19,916 nucleotides of DNA from 0-14-3-00-62-12 sp034440555. Lineage in GTDB: Bacteria > Pseudomonadota > Gammaproteobacteria > Xanthomonadales > Ahniellaceae. This document shows positions 1 to 8,626 of the stretch, piece after piece. Position 1 is the stretch's first letter. Each line of letters begins with the position of its first letter. The notes under the pieces are model-generated. The model saw only the letters and a program-made list of their open reading frames with translations. It was not told the DNA's origin and did no database searches. Both the position numbers and the translations under genes were made by a program. The stretch lies in assembly GCA_034440555.1 (NCBI GenBank), contig JAWXCG010000029.1, positions 1-19,916 on the forward strand, read 5' to 3'.

Positions 1-2390
1 GATCTTGCGAAAGCTTCCCGGAAAAACGGCTCGGCTTGACTCAGTTTGTCTTGACGGCGCAAGAGCGAACCCATGTTGAGCGTCGCGATCAGCGTATAAA
101 TGTGATCTTTGCCCAGCATCCTGTGCCGGCTTTCCAGCACTTCAAGAGTGTAGGGCTCAGCCTCGGCCAACTTTTCCTGCTCCTGCAACACCACGCTTAA
201 CAGGCTCACCGAAACCAGGGTTTCTGGATGGTCCTGGCCCAGCGTACTGCGCCGCAGATTGACGGCCTCGCGGGCATAGGGCTCCGCTTCCAACAGCTTG
301 CCGCGTGTGCGCAGCAATAGGCCCATGTTGTTGATCGACACGATTCGCTGCAGATCGTTCTCGGGCAGCGTACGACGCGCCGTTTCGAAGACCTCATAAA
401 TGTAGGGCTCGGCATCCGACAGCCGCCCCAGATCCGAGTACAACCGTCCCAGACTGCTCATAGATTGAAGTGTGTCCGCGTGTTCGGGTCCCAGCAAGCG
501 ACGGCGCCGGGTCAACGCCTCGCGATAGTAAGGTTCCGCTTCTTCCTGTCGTCCCTGTGTTACCAACAAAATGCCGAGTTCGTAGATCGATTGCAGAGTG
601 TCAGGAGCATCTTCGCCCAGGCTGACGCGACGTCCTGCCAACGCTTCGCGCAGATGTGTCTCCGCCCCCACCAGATCAGATCGCAAGTGAAGCAACATGC
701 CCATGCCGTACACCGAACGCAGCAATTCCGGATCGCTGGCTGCCAGCATCTGTCTGCGAATCCGGAGCGCCCGTTGTTGCAGCGGCAGCGCGGCATCCAA
801 CAGGCCCAGCTGTTGGTAAAGGTCCGCAATGGTTTGACGTAGCGCGGCGTCCACCAAAGGCTGATCGGCAAATTGCTTGTCGATCGCTGCCACTGCCGGC
901 TTTAGCATGGTGCTGTCGATCAGATTGCGTGCAGCATCCGTTGCATTTATGCGTCGCCATGCGCTTGAGAAAGCCGATGTCAGTGCCAGGCGTTCGCTGT
1001 CGACCGTGCCCGACTGCGCAAGGGCCTTGTTCCACAGAGCGTTGACGTCCTTGCTGAGCAATTGTCCGGCGAGGTTTGGGTTCACCTGCGCCAACATCTC
1101 TACTTGAAACTTGACGACTTGCTCCAGTTGGGCAGCGCGTTGTCGGGCAATACGCGCCTGCCAGGCGAAGGCCACCAGACCCATCAGCAACGCGGTCGCC
1201 ACCAGCACGCTCGCAGTCACCGCAACGGTGTTGCGCAACACGAATTTCTGCGCACGGTACCAACCGTGTCCGCCCCGCGCCTGCACCGGCAGGCCGGCGA
1301 GAAAGTTGTCCAGATCGGCGTCCAGTTGCTCAACCGATGCGTAGCGTTCGCCGGGTGACTTGCGCAGACAGCGCAACACTATGCCGTCCAGATCGCCGCG
1401 TAACTGGCGCTGCAGCGGCTCCGGTGCGCCAATGCGCTGTGCTGCTGCGCTGGGTGCAACCGGTGGCACGGTCGTCACCAATCGTTCGATCTGCCCAGCG
1501 CTCAGGCCGGTAAAATCAAACGGCCGTGAGCCGGCCAGCAACTCGTACAGCAGCAGCCCGAGCGCATAGACATCGCAGCCGACTCCGATGGGGCCGCCCA
1601 ACAGTTGCTCGGGCGCCGAATACATCGGTGAAAAATAGCGATGGGCCGTGCCGGTGTGCTCGGCGGCGATCGGGTCGATACCGGTCGCCAGTAGTTTGGC
1701 GATACCAAAATCCAGTAGCTTGGGAACACCTGCTGCGCTGACCAGGATGTTCCCCGGCTTCAGGTCACGATGCACCACAAGATTGCGGTGCGCGTGCATG
1801 ACTGCCGCACAGACAATGCGAAACAGCGCCACGCGTTGGCGAACATCCAGTCGCGCGTTGTTACAGTGTTCGGTGATCGCCTCGCCGGCGACGTACTCCA
1901 TGACGAAATAGGGCGTGCCATCGGCCAGCTCGGCGGCATCGATCAGGCGGGCGATATTGGGATGGTCGAGCGAAGCGAGCGTCTGCCGCTCCAACTGGAA
2001 CCGACGCAAGGTGTTGGCATCGAGCAGTTCGCGGCGTACGAACTTGATTGCGACGTGTTGCGCCACGCTGCCATCGACGCGTTCGGCACGATACACACTG
2101 CCCATGCCGCCGTGACCGAGTTCCTCGCCGAGCTCGAACGCACCCACGCGCATTCCAACCAGCGATTCTGCAGGCGCTGCCGCCACCAACATACGCGCGA
2201 GCTCAGGCGCGATCGGACGAATCGTTCTGTCAACCATCGTTTGATCCATGGCCAACAGACTGCGCAGCTCAAACAGCGCAGCCTCATCCCCGCTACAGGC
2301 CTCGAGCAGAAACGTTTCACGTTCACCCTCAGGCAGATCGATCGCTGAGGAAAACAACGCTTGCAGGCGAGCAGCGGAGATTGCAGACAT
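1..2390 (-). CDS. Membrane-anchored Ser/Thr protein kinase with C-terminal TPR repeats (3' end cut by window)
   Basis: This is a eukaryotic-type Ser/Thr kinase, read as 796 uninterrupted codons that run off the left edge. Visible parts: an N-terminal helical segment (about 1-70); the kinase domain with glycine loop LGHGGMGSVY (91-100), VAIK lysine K116, catalytic HRDLKPGN (207-214, D209), DFG (227-229) and APE (259-261); one hydrophobic membrane segment (about 388-410); then roughly 42-residue TPR repeats with the TPR_10/12 signature (LG.DHP.TL...L...G...EAEP) from about 510 to the edge. The expected topology is a cytoplasmic kinase with TPRs beyond the membrane segment. All catalytic residues are present, so it should be active; its substrate is unknown. 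The start at 2390 begins MSAISAARLQ and precedes a segment typical of this kinase class; the Shine-Dalgarno is weak. It is divergent from the secreted protein at 2811. Confidence 0.93.
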   Translation of the reverse strand, partial: MSAISAARLQALFSSAIDLPEGERETFLLEACSGDEAALFELRSLLAMDQTMVDRTIRPIAPELARMLVAAAPAESLVGMRVGAFELGEELGHGGMGSVYRAERVDGSVAQHVAIKFVRRELLDANTLRRFQLERQTLASLDHPNIARLIDAAELADGTPYFVMEYVAGEAITEHCNNARLDVRQRVALFRIVCAAVMHAHRNLVVHRDLKPGNILVSAAGVPKLLDFGIAKLLATGIDPIAAEHTGTAHRYFSPMYSAPEQLLGGPIGVGCDVYALGLLLYELLAGSRPFDFTGLSAGQIERLVTTVPPVAPSAAAQRIGAPEPLQRQLRGDLDGIVLRCLRKSPGERYASVEQLDADLDNFLAGLPVQARGGHGWYRAQKFVLRNTVAVTASVLVATALLMGLVAFAWQARIARQRAAQLEQVVKFQVEMLAQVNPNLAGQLLSKDVNALWNKALAQSGTVDSERLALTSAFSSAWRRINATDAARNLIDSTMLKPAVAAIDKQFADQPLVDAALRQTIADLYQQLGLLDAALPLQQRALRIRRQMLAASDPELLRSVYGMGMLLHLRSDLVGAETHLREALAGRRVSLGEDAPDTLQSIYELGILLVTQGRQEEAEPYYREALTRRRRLLGPEHADTLQSMSSLGRLYSDLGRLSDAEPYIYEVFETARRTLPENDLQRIVSINNMGLLLRTRGKLLEAEPYAREAVNLRRSTLGQDHPETLVSVSLLSVVLQEQEKLAEAEPYTLEVLESRHRMLGKDHIYTLIATLNMGSLLRRQDKLSQAEPFFREAFAR

Positions 2391-2810
2391 GCACGGTTTC
2401 CAAAGAGTAGAAGGAGAGTATCGGCAATCAGCAAAACCGGAGCTGGCGACAGCAGCGAAGCGCGATGCCGAATCAGCTGAAGCGGTAAGGGTAACCAATG
2501 GCGATGAAACTGCTCGGGTCATTCAGGGACTTAAATTTGCACGCGTCCGGGCCCCCGTTCTGCGTGCGCCCCATTGACTCGGTACCCGCTGCGATTCTCG
2601 TTCCTGCCTTGCGCTCACCAATCACATCCAATTAAAAATTTGCGCTGTATCAATTTTTTAAGCGTCCCATTCGGCGCGGTCGCAGAGCCTCTTGAGGCGT
2701 AATGCCGCCCGTTCAGGAAGCCGTCTGGTCGAACGCCGTGACATCCTCCGGAAGACGGAGCTATGCTGCGCGTTCAACGCCTGCGGGGTGCAGGTTACTA
2801 GGGAGGAAAT
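2391..2810. other. Divergent intergenic region between kinase and secreted propeller protein
   Basis: This 420-bp gap separates two divergent genes, so it should hold promoters in both directions. The most notable content is an AT-rich block at about 2630-2662 inside otherwise GC-rich DNA. No clean -35/-10 pair could be fixed in either direction. A small inverted repeat (CTCCG-GAAGA-CGGAG, about 2747-2761) lies in the leader of the plus-strand gene. That leader ends in a strong Shine-Dalgarno, GGGAGGA (2801-2807), just before ATG 2811. No credible ORF or RNA gene was seen. Confidence 0.5.
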
Positions 2811-5672
2811 ATGAACACATTCATTTCCGCGTGGCGGAGGAATTGGAAGGCTCTGGCCTTTCTGTTGCTCTCCGGCACGGCATTCGCTGCCGATCCTGTT
2901 TACAAACCGAATAATACGCTGGGCGTTGATCCCAGCGTCGACTACCAGGCTTTGCTGAAGTTTGGTCCCTGGGACGACCGGAACTACCAGCTGCGCGCGG
3001 CGGACCTTGAGGTGCTTCCTGAGAACGACGTTTACCGTCCGGGTGTACCTGCTTTCTTCAAGATCGAAACGCGGCGCATGTTCGTGGCTCAGGGTTTTCC
3101 ACTCAATGAACACTATCCGCGTGAACTGGACAAGGCGTTTCTGATTGCCTATGGCGGACTGACCCAAGGCGGGGTGCTGCATCGCAAAGGACTGGGCAAG
3201 CACTATCACCCGGATCCGAAGAACAAGCCGCAGCCTCTTCTTCTGGCGACCGACCCGCTGCCCAAAGCGGCGCCGGTGCTGACCGAAGGCCCGTTCGATT
3301 CCACTTTGAGTGACAACGAGACCTCGATCGAATTTCATCCCACCGACCCGAACATCGCCATCGCTGGTTCCAACGGTAGTGGTGGCCAGCGCATGTCATT
3401 CACCAGCAACGGCGGCATGACGTGGGGAAATTCAGGCGCGTTGCCGAACACCTGTTGCGATCCAGCAATGGATTGGAGTCCGGACGGGGCCATTGGCTTT
3501 GCCGCAAGCCTGGTGAGCGGCTGCGGTCAGTTCTGTACCCAAGTGTTCTGGACGTTCAACAATGGCCAGACCTGGCTTGGTCCGGCGAACGTCTCGACCG
3601 GCAGTTCCGACAAGGAGTTCATCCATGTCGACAAGTCGCCGACCTCGCCGTTCTTTGGTCGTGCCTATCTGACGTGGCACCAAGGCAATGTCATGCAGTT
3701 TGCCGCCTCCAGTGCGATGCCGGTCAACGGCGGCGCTCCGATGACGTTCTCTCCCACCATCTCGTTTGGCGCGGAAGAGCGTGGTATCGGTAGCGATATC
3801 ACCACCGATCGCCAGGGTCGCGTCTATTACTTCTGGCCGACGGTTACCAATGCGTCCACTGAAATTCGCGTGCTGCGCTCGGACGACGGTGGCGCGACGT
3901 TTGTTGATTTGAACGGCGCGGGGACGGGTGCCAGCAATTCTGCTTATGACCTGCATGGCGATTTCGACATGGCTATTCCATCGATGGAGTCGCGCCGCGC
4001 GTTTATTTACGCCGCGGCTGACGCCGACACCAGCGGTGGTCCGCGTGATGGCCGCATCTATGTTGCCTTCACCGACGAAAATGCGGCCGCGGGCAGTCCG
4101 GGCGGCGGCGGCGGCAGTGCGTCTGCCACGCACGCATGGATTCAAGTGGCCTTTTCCGACGATCAAGGCGCAACCTGGAGCGTTACAACCACTCCGCATT
4201 CCGTCGCCGATCAGACCACGGTAGATCGCTTCCAACCGTGGATTGATGTCGATGCACTGGGTAACGTACACGTGGGCTACCAAGACACGCGTAACTCTGG
4301 TGCTGGATTGCGCGACAAAGGCGACTGGTATTACGTTTTCTCCGCCGATGGCGGCACAACCTGGATCGAGGAAACGCGGGTTTCTTCCGTAGTGTCACAG
4401 AACATCACAGACGGTCAGGAATGGGGGGACTACAACGGAGTCTCCGTTTCAGCGGGCGGCGCCGTGGTTGGCATGACCTGGACCGACAATCGCATTGTGA
4501 CCCTGCCCAGCACAGTCTCACAGCGTTCGTTTGCGGGTTTTGTCACCAACCTGGGCAACGGTCCGTCCTATCAGATGGGAACTCCGACCGCTAATCTGCA
4601 GGTCTGCGCTGGCACCGCATTGCCGCCAGTCAACTTCACCTTGAGCGCGCTTTCAGGCTTCTCAAGCCCGGTCACGATGAGCACGCCGGGCATCAATGCC
4701 ACAGTGTTCCCGACTGCGAGTTTCTCGCCAAATCCGGTCACACCAACGCCTGCCGGTGCCCCGACCGTGCTCAGCGTCACGACCAGTGCAGCGACAGCGA
4801 CCGGCACCTACACCATCAACGTTCAATCCACGGATGGTGGCGGTACCCCGATCGTGCGTGGCGACAGCTTCGCCGTCGACATCTCCAATGGCACACCTGC
4901 CCTGGCTTCGTTGACATTGCCGGCAGATGCTGCGGTGGGACAGCTCTATCAACCGACTCTGACCTGGGCACCAGTGGCGGGTGCTACCGTCTACACAGTG
5001 CAGGTCAGTACTACCAGTGATTTCGCAGCGATTGTCGATTCGGCAACCATTCCTGCGACCACTTGGCAGACCGCAGTGACTCTGAGCGCGTCGACGAATT
5101 ATTTCTGGCGAGTACGCGCAGACAATCCCTGTGGACAGGGAACCTTCACTGCGCCGCGTAGCTTCACAACGGGCATCGTGACCACTGCCAATGTGTGTTA
5201 CACCGGTCCAGATGTGCCGATCCCTGACAACATTGCCACAGGCGCCACTGCTACGCAGACTGTGACGGCAACCGGCGGCGTCAACGATCTGAATGTCTCG
5301 GTAGCGATTACGCACACCTGGCCGGGTGATCTGTCGTTGTCGCTGCGCCATGTTGCCAGCGGTACCACTGTGGCACTTGGCAATCGTTTGGGTGGTAACG
5401 GATGCCAGGTGCACGACATCGCAGCGACCTTTGATGATGAGGGCGGTGTGGCGATTTCATGCGGCGCGGCGCCGCCGTCTATCAGTGGCGTGCTGACTCC
5501 GGCAAGCCCCTTGTCTGCCTTTGACGGTCTGGTGCTCAACTCGGATTGGAGCGTGATTGCGGTTGACTCGGCAGGCGCCGATGTTGGCAACATCACTGAC
5601 TTCTGCCTGATTGCGCAGGTTGTCACTGCGTCTGGACCAGCTCCGCAGATCTTCGGCAACGGTTTCGAATAA
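2811..5672 (+). CDS. Secreted Asp-box (BNR/sialidase-like propeller) protein with Fn3-like and P-domain, GFE tail
   Basis: A 953-residue exported protein. The signal peptide is residues 1-26 (basic start, then hydrophobic run ending SGTAFA before ADP). Residues 27-160 match no family I recognise. From about 165 to 580 there are five Asp-box motifs of the S-x-D/N-x-G-x-T-W/F type, near 199-205, 249-255, 357-364, 449-456 and 511-518. These mark beta-propeller blades as in sialidases and other BNR-repeat proteins. Sialidase active-site residues were not identified, so enzyme activity is not claimed. A fibronectin-III-like domain (about 705-787) follows, then a proprotein-convertase P-type domain (about 795-937: CYTGPDVPIPDN...HTWPGDLSLSL...NSDWSVIAVDSAGADVG). 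The protein ends IFGNGFE. The start is well supported by GGGAGGA 4 nt upstream, and an intrinsic terminator follows the stop. A role in surface binding or extracellular degradation is inference. Confidence 0.9.
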   Translation: MNTFISAWRRNWKALAFLLLSGTAFAADPVYKPNNTLGVDPSVDYQALLKFGPWDDRNYQLRAADLEVLPENDVYRPGVPAFFKIETRRMFVAQGFPLNEHYPRELDKAFLIAYGGLTQGGVLHRKGLGKHYHPDPKNKPQPLLLATDPLPKAAPVLTEGPFDSTLSDNETSIEFHPTDPNIAIAGSNGSGGQRMSFTSNGGMTWGNSGALPNTCCDPAMDWSPDGAIGFAASLVSGCGQFCTQVFWTFNNGQTWLGPANVSTGSSDKEFIHVDKSPTSPFFGRAYLTWHQGNVMQFAASSAMPVNGGAPMTFSPTISFGAEERGIGSDITTDRQGRVYYFWPTVTNASTEIRVLRSDDGGATFVDLNGAGTGASNSAYDLHGDFDMAIPSMESRRAFIYAAADADTSGGPRDGRIYVAFTDENAAAGSPGGGGGSASATHAWIQVAFSDDQGATWSVTTTPHSVADQTTVDRFQPWIDVDALGNVHVGYQDTRNSGAGLRDKGDWYYVFSADGGTTWIEETRVSSVVSQNITDGQEWGDYNGVSVSAGGAVVGMTWTDNRIVTLPSTVSQRSFAGFVTNLGNGPSYQMGTPTANLQVCAGTALPPVNFTLSALSGFSSPVTMSTPGINATVFPTASFSPNPVTPTPAGAPTVLSVTTSAATATGTYTINVQSTDGGGTPIVRGDSFAVDISNGTPALASLTLPADAAVGQLYQPTLTWAPVAGATVYTVQVSTTSDFAAIVDSATIPATTWQTAVTLSASTNYFWRVRADNPCGQGTFTAPRSFTTGIVTTANVCYTGPDVPIPDNIATGATATQTVTATGGVNDLNVSVAITHTWPGDLSLSLRHVASGTTVALGNRLGGNGCQVHDIAATFDDEGGVAISCGAAPPSISGVLTPASPLSAFDGLVLNSDWSVIAVDSAGADVGNITDFCLIAQVVTASGPAPQIFGNGFE

Positions 5673-5683
5673 GACTGCACATT

Positions 5684-5706
5684 GACGACGCCGAGTCGGC
5701 GTCGTC
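5684..5706. repeat. Near-perfect palindrome upstream of terminator
   Basis: GACGACGCCGA and TCGGCGTCGTC form an 11-bp inverted repeat around a single G, 11 nt after the stop of the gene at 2811. It sits directly before the T-tailed hairpin at 5722-5749. It may act as a first RNA stem that protects or pauses the 3' end, or as a protein-binding palindrome. It has no T-tract, so it is not itself a standard terminator. Confidence 0.6.
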
Positions 5707-5721
5707 CGCTGGACATCTAAG

Positions 5722-5749
5722 CGGCCGGGTATACCCCGGCCGTTTTTTT
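5722..5749 (+). terminator. Rho-independent terminator of the 2811 gene
   Basis: An 8-bp GC-rich stem, CGGCCGGG (5722-5729) with CCCGGCCG (5735-5742), closes a 5-nt loop and is followed directly by seven T residues (5743-5749). It lies 50 nt after the TAA of the propeller gene and on the correct strand. It also separates that gene from the convergent DUF1579-like gene. Confidence 0.92.
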
Positions 5750-5887
5750 ATTGGCAGCACACAGACGGCAATGCCGACGGAAGATCGTGGTGTGCGTCGA
5801 GGGAGCGGAGGGCACACGCTGGGCTCGGCTCATCGTGCGCGCCAGCTTGCGATCAATCTTCCTGTGTAGCGCTTGAGCCCGACCGCA

Positions 5888-6466
5888 CTAAGGCCTGCGG
5901 CGATAGGCCCCGTCAAACGACGTCTGCCAACTGGCACCTCCGTCATCCGAAGTCTCCCAAAGTTGGCGTACGCTGCCATCAACATTTGGCGTCCAGGTAA
6001 TTCGTTGTCGCTGCGGCTTGCCATCGCTCAAATTGGGCCGTTCGCCGGTGAGCACCATGGACCCATTTTGCAGCCCGCCCGAGAGCGACAGAGTGCCGCC
6101 CTGGTCGTCCGTCCAGAACTGATACCAGCGTTTGGTGAGGCCGTCGAAGGCGTTGTAGCTCCTGCCTTCGCCGCCACTGCTGTTGGTCCAATGCTCGGCC
6201 AGCGTGCAGCCCTTGTTGACAACACTGATCCGGTTTTCGCCGAGCTTGCCGCCGTCGGTAGCAAACACTTCCCAGTCACCAATCCAAAAATCGAACTCGT
6301 GGAAGCCGCTTAGTTTGCAACTTTCGTCGGGACCCGGCGTGAGCGCAGGCGCATCCGGAGCGGCCGGGATGCTTTCGGGTGTTGGGGTGGCACCGGACTC
6401 AGCCGCGGAAATCGGTAGCGTCGTGGCCAGGCTCAATGTGGCCAACCATAGGTTTCCAGCACTCAT
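5888..6466 (-). CDS. Small secreted protein with FDFWIGDW motif (DUF1579-like)
   Basis: A 192-residue protein. The N-terminus is a probable signal peptide (1-21, ending LPISA before AES), followed by a Pro/Ala-rich linker (about 22-47). The globular part starts at FHEFDFWIGDWEV (55-67). It continues with the typical beta-rich pattern (NKGCTLAEHW, GRSYNAFDGLTKRWYQFW, SDDGGASWQTSFDGAY). An opening FDFxxGxW motif of this kind is found in DUF1579 and related lipocalin/calycin-like proteins; I know of no established reaction for this class. Two cysteines (C50, C87) could form a disulfide after export. ATG 6466 is preceded by AGGGAG at an 11-nt spacing, slightly long. The gene is convergent with the propeller gene and lies downstream of the beta-helix pair across a 285-bp gap, so co-transcription is uncertain. 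Confidence 0.82.
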   Translation of the reverse strand: MSAGNLWLATLSLATTLPISAAESGATPTPESIPAAPDAPALTPGPDESCKLSGFHEFDFWIGDWEVFATDGGKLGENRISVVNKGCTLAEHWTNSSGGEGRSYNAFDGLTKRWYQFWTDDQGGTLSLSGGLQNGSMVLTGERPNLSDGKPQRQRITWTPNVDGSVRQLWETSDDGGASWQTSFDGAYRRRP

Positions 6467-6554
6467 CGGATGATTAACTCCCTGTCGACGTGGTCAGCCA
6501 GCAGAATGAAATCCGCATTGCACGAGCGCAAGCGCCAAAGGTCAGGAGTGCAGA

Positions 6555-6610
6555 CCGGGGTGGCACTGCGCGCGTGCTCGGCGCACAGGAGAGCGCGCGT
6601 GACCACCCGG
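6555..6610. repeat. Long imperfect hairpin in the leader of the DUF1579-like gene
   Basis: The left arm (6555-6573) and right arm (6593-6610) pair as CCGGGTGG/CCACCCGG, CAC/GTG and GCGCGC/GCGCGC. That is about 17 bp with three single-base bulges. The loop of about 19 nt contains a smaller GTGC/GCAC stem. On the plus strand it is followed by ATTTCTTTTA, but no plus-strand gene precedes it. On the minus strand it sits about 90-145 nt upstream of ATG 6466, where it could be an mRNA leader structure. Confidence 0.45.
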
Positions 6611-6712
6611 ATTTCTTTTATCGGAAGAGGCGCTATTGCGTTTGCCACGCTCTTCTATGTTGCGAGCCGCGCAGAGGCTTCGGATCGACTGCGCGTTCCC
6701 GTGCTGACCTAC

Positions 6713-6753
6713 GGCCAATAGCCGATCAGCCTGGCCAATTCTCGCGGCCAATT
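6713..6753. repeat. Three GGCCAAT(T/A) direct repeats at the 3' end of the beta-helix gene
   Basis: GGCCAATA begins at 6713, and GGCCAATT begins at 6733 and again at 6746. The last copy overlaps the stop codon (6752-6754) of the beta-helix gene. The final copy also forms a GCCAAT-TATG-ATTGGC inverted repeat with the coding end. No T-tract follows on the minus strand, so a terminator role is not supported. Confidence 0.4.
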
Positions 6754-8500
6754 ATGATTGGCGCTCAAAACAGCCCAGGTCCCGCGGTGTGTTGAAATCC
6801 GGCACTGCGGGCAAATCCACATTACGCGGTAGCAGATCCAGATCCTGCTGGATGGCGCCATCATTCCATTCGCGATCCAGACCGGGTGAATCGGTGCGCA
6901 ATCGGTAATCCAGATTTGCCTCGTCGACAAAGCGAGGCTCGGCTTCGAAGATCAGCGGCAGTCCCGACAATCCCGATGCATTTCGCACCAGAAGATTGAA
7001 GATCGAATGGTTCGGCGGGATGGCGCTCAGCAGCGGCGACGCGTCCGCAAAGATCGAGCCGCGGATGTAGGTCGGTCCGTTTGTGGCAATGGCTTCGGCA
7101 GGAATCAGATTCTGCGCAAAGGTGCTGTTGAAAATGTAGACGGAGCCATCGCCCTCGACCGCATACAGATTCTTTTCCGCTTCGTTGCGTTCGACCAATG
7201 AATTTTGTAAGTGTATTTCTTCGGCGTAACCGCTTTCCTTGTCGGACAAGTGCTGGAACAGGTTGTAGCCAAGATTCTTGCTCAGGGTCGAGTTCCAGAA
7301 TCTGGCCAGACCGATGCCGCCACGACCGAGATTGACGACAGACACCATGGCACCGGGTTTGAAGGCGCCCTTTGCATCAACGGCGCGGTTTTCGCTGAAT
7401 AAGTTGCATTCGGTTGGGCGCCCGCAGTACTCGACACCTCCTCCTCCGACCGGCGGCGCACCGGCGTAAATGTGCAGGGCGGCAATGACCGATTCGTCAC
7501 TTTCGGAGATGGTATGGATTGCTGCAAACCCACCCTCCTCGGTTGCACTGTTGCCATTGCCAACGATCCCACTTGCGTTGAACCCGGTCGTCAGCCCCGG
7601 ACGATCATTGAAAATGTAGACGCCTCCGCCGATTTCGGCGCTGTTCCTGGATATCTGCGCTGGCGCAAATGCACGCCTGACATGGAACATCTCCATTCCG
7701 GCACCGCGCACCAAGGCGATGCCACCGCCATTGTGCTTTGCCCTATTGCCGATGATGCCACTGCGCGTGCGGCCGCTGCGATTGTGCAGCACCGCGTCGG
7801 TACCCATCCAGATGCCGCCACCGTCATTGCTGGCGACATTGCCTTCTACCAGCAGCGAGTCGACGGTGCCATTCGCATACGCCAGATGTACTCCGCCGCC
7901 ATTGTGGTCGGCGTAGTTGTCGTCCACCGTCAGGCCCATGGCCTTCACCATGACCCAGTTTCCCGGCTTGCCGGCGATCGACAATCCACCACCATGGCGA
8001 GCGCTGTTGCCGGTGATGCGTACATTCTGCAGTTCGATGCGCTGCACTCCTGCGGTCACGTTCACTCCACCGCCGAACGCACTGTCACCACTGGGCGCGC
8101 CGCCGGTGATCTGCAGATTTTTCAGGAACAGTCTCCCGCTTTTCGCCGACAACACCGACGCGGACATGCCATTGCCGTCCAGTGTGGTGTATTGAAAGGC
8201 CAGATTCGGGCTGGCGCAATTCTGGTAGCCGCCCTTGATCGTCAGTTCGTTGCCGTCGGATTTTTGCACCGCGATGAATGTGTAAGACGCATTGTTGGCC
8301 AGACGAATTTCGTCGTCCTGGCCATTGCTGTTGGTCACGGCCATCGCGGCCGGCAAATTGTTGAATTGACATGCGCCGTCGCTACCGACGGTGATTACCG
8401 CCGCTGCAGCCGGGGTTGCCGCGAGCAGACCCAGTGCGGTGGATCCCATCAGGACGGTCGTTCCAAGCAGAGCAGAAAAAGTCTGTAAAGGCGTTCGCAT
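6752..8500 (-). CDS. Secreted right-handed beta-helix protein, choice-of-anchor Q type
   Basis: Taken from ATG 8500 the protein has 582 residues. This start gives an immediate signal peptide (about 1-34, MRTPLQTF...ATPAAAA) and a GGAG Shine-Dalgarno 9 nt upstream. A longer frame opens at 8626 but adds a 42-residue non-signal extension and is rejected. The mature part opens with ITVGSDGACQF and GGYQNC. It then has repeated turns of N-x-A-x-x-x-GGGI type (NSARHGGGL, NYADHNGGGV, NVASNDGGGI, NRAKHNGGGI), typical of pectate-lyase-like parallel beta-helices. The C-terminal block (about 520-582: LDYRLRTDSPGLD...RNVDLPAVPDF...RDLGCFERQ) matches the choice-of-anchor Q domain. No catalytic residues were identified, so this is best seen as a surface or extracellular structural or adhesive protein. 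It lies 126 nt downstream of its larger paralogue and probably shares its transcript. Confidence 0.87.
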   Translation of the reverse strand: MRTPLQTFSALLGTTVLMGSTALGLLAATPAAAAVITVGSDGACQFNNLPAAMAVTNSNGQDDEIRLANNASYTFIAVQKSDGNELTIKGGYQNCASPNLAFQYTTLDGNGMSASVLSAKSGRLFLKNLQITGGAPSGDSAFGGGVNVTAGVQRIELQNVRITGNSARHGGGLSIAGKPGNWVMVKAMGLTVDDNYADHNGGGVHLAYANGTVDSLLVEGNVASNDGGGIWMGTDAVLHNRSGRTRSGIIGNRAKHNGGGIALVRGAGMEMFHVRRAFAPAQISRNSAEIGGGVYIFNDRPGLTTGFNASGIVGNGNSATEEGGFAAIHTISESDESVIAALHIYAGAPPVGGGGVEYCGRPTECNLFSENRAVDAKGAFKPGAMVSVVNLGRGGIGLARFWNSTLSKNLGYNLFQHLSDKESGYAEEIHLQNSLVERNEAEKNLYAVEGDGSVYIFNSTFAQNLIPAEAIATNGPTYIRGSIFADASPLLSAIPPNHSIFNLLVRNASGLSGLPLIFEAEPRFVDEANLDYRLRTDSPGLDREWNDGAIQQDLDLLPRNVDLPAVPDFNTPRDLGCFERQS

Positions 8501-8626
8501 GACATCGGTCTCCGTTGAAGTAGTAAAGCAAGCGTGAATTGGACTACGCGTACGCCAGCCAACGCGTTGGAATGCAAAAATTCGCATACCGTCAACATTT
8601 GTCCGCTGGCGCGGCGGGCACAGCAT

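Noticed and set aside
3432..4283. Long minus-strand frame (283 codons) opposite the propeller gene
   Set aside because: It is antisense to five Asp-box motifs in the real gene and shows no protein-like pattern.
6470..6721. 83-codon plus-strand frame with a hydrophobic stretch (IAFATLFYVASRAEA)
   Set aside because: The hydrophobic run is late in an Arg-rich frame, no ribosome site was seen, and the frame spans the hairpin at 6555-6610.
7472..8488. 338-codon plus-strand frame opposite the beta-helix gene
   Set aside because: The minus-strand frame has a signal peptide, GGGI repeats and a Q-type domain; this one has none and no ribosome site.
8501..8626. N-terminal extension of the smaller beta-helix protein to 8626
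   Set aside because: It would place 42 polar residues before the signal peptide. The internal ATG at 8500 has a well-spaced GGAG.
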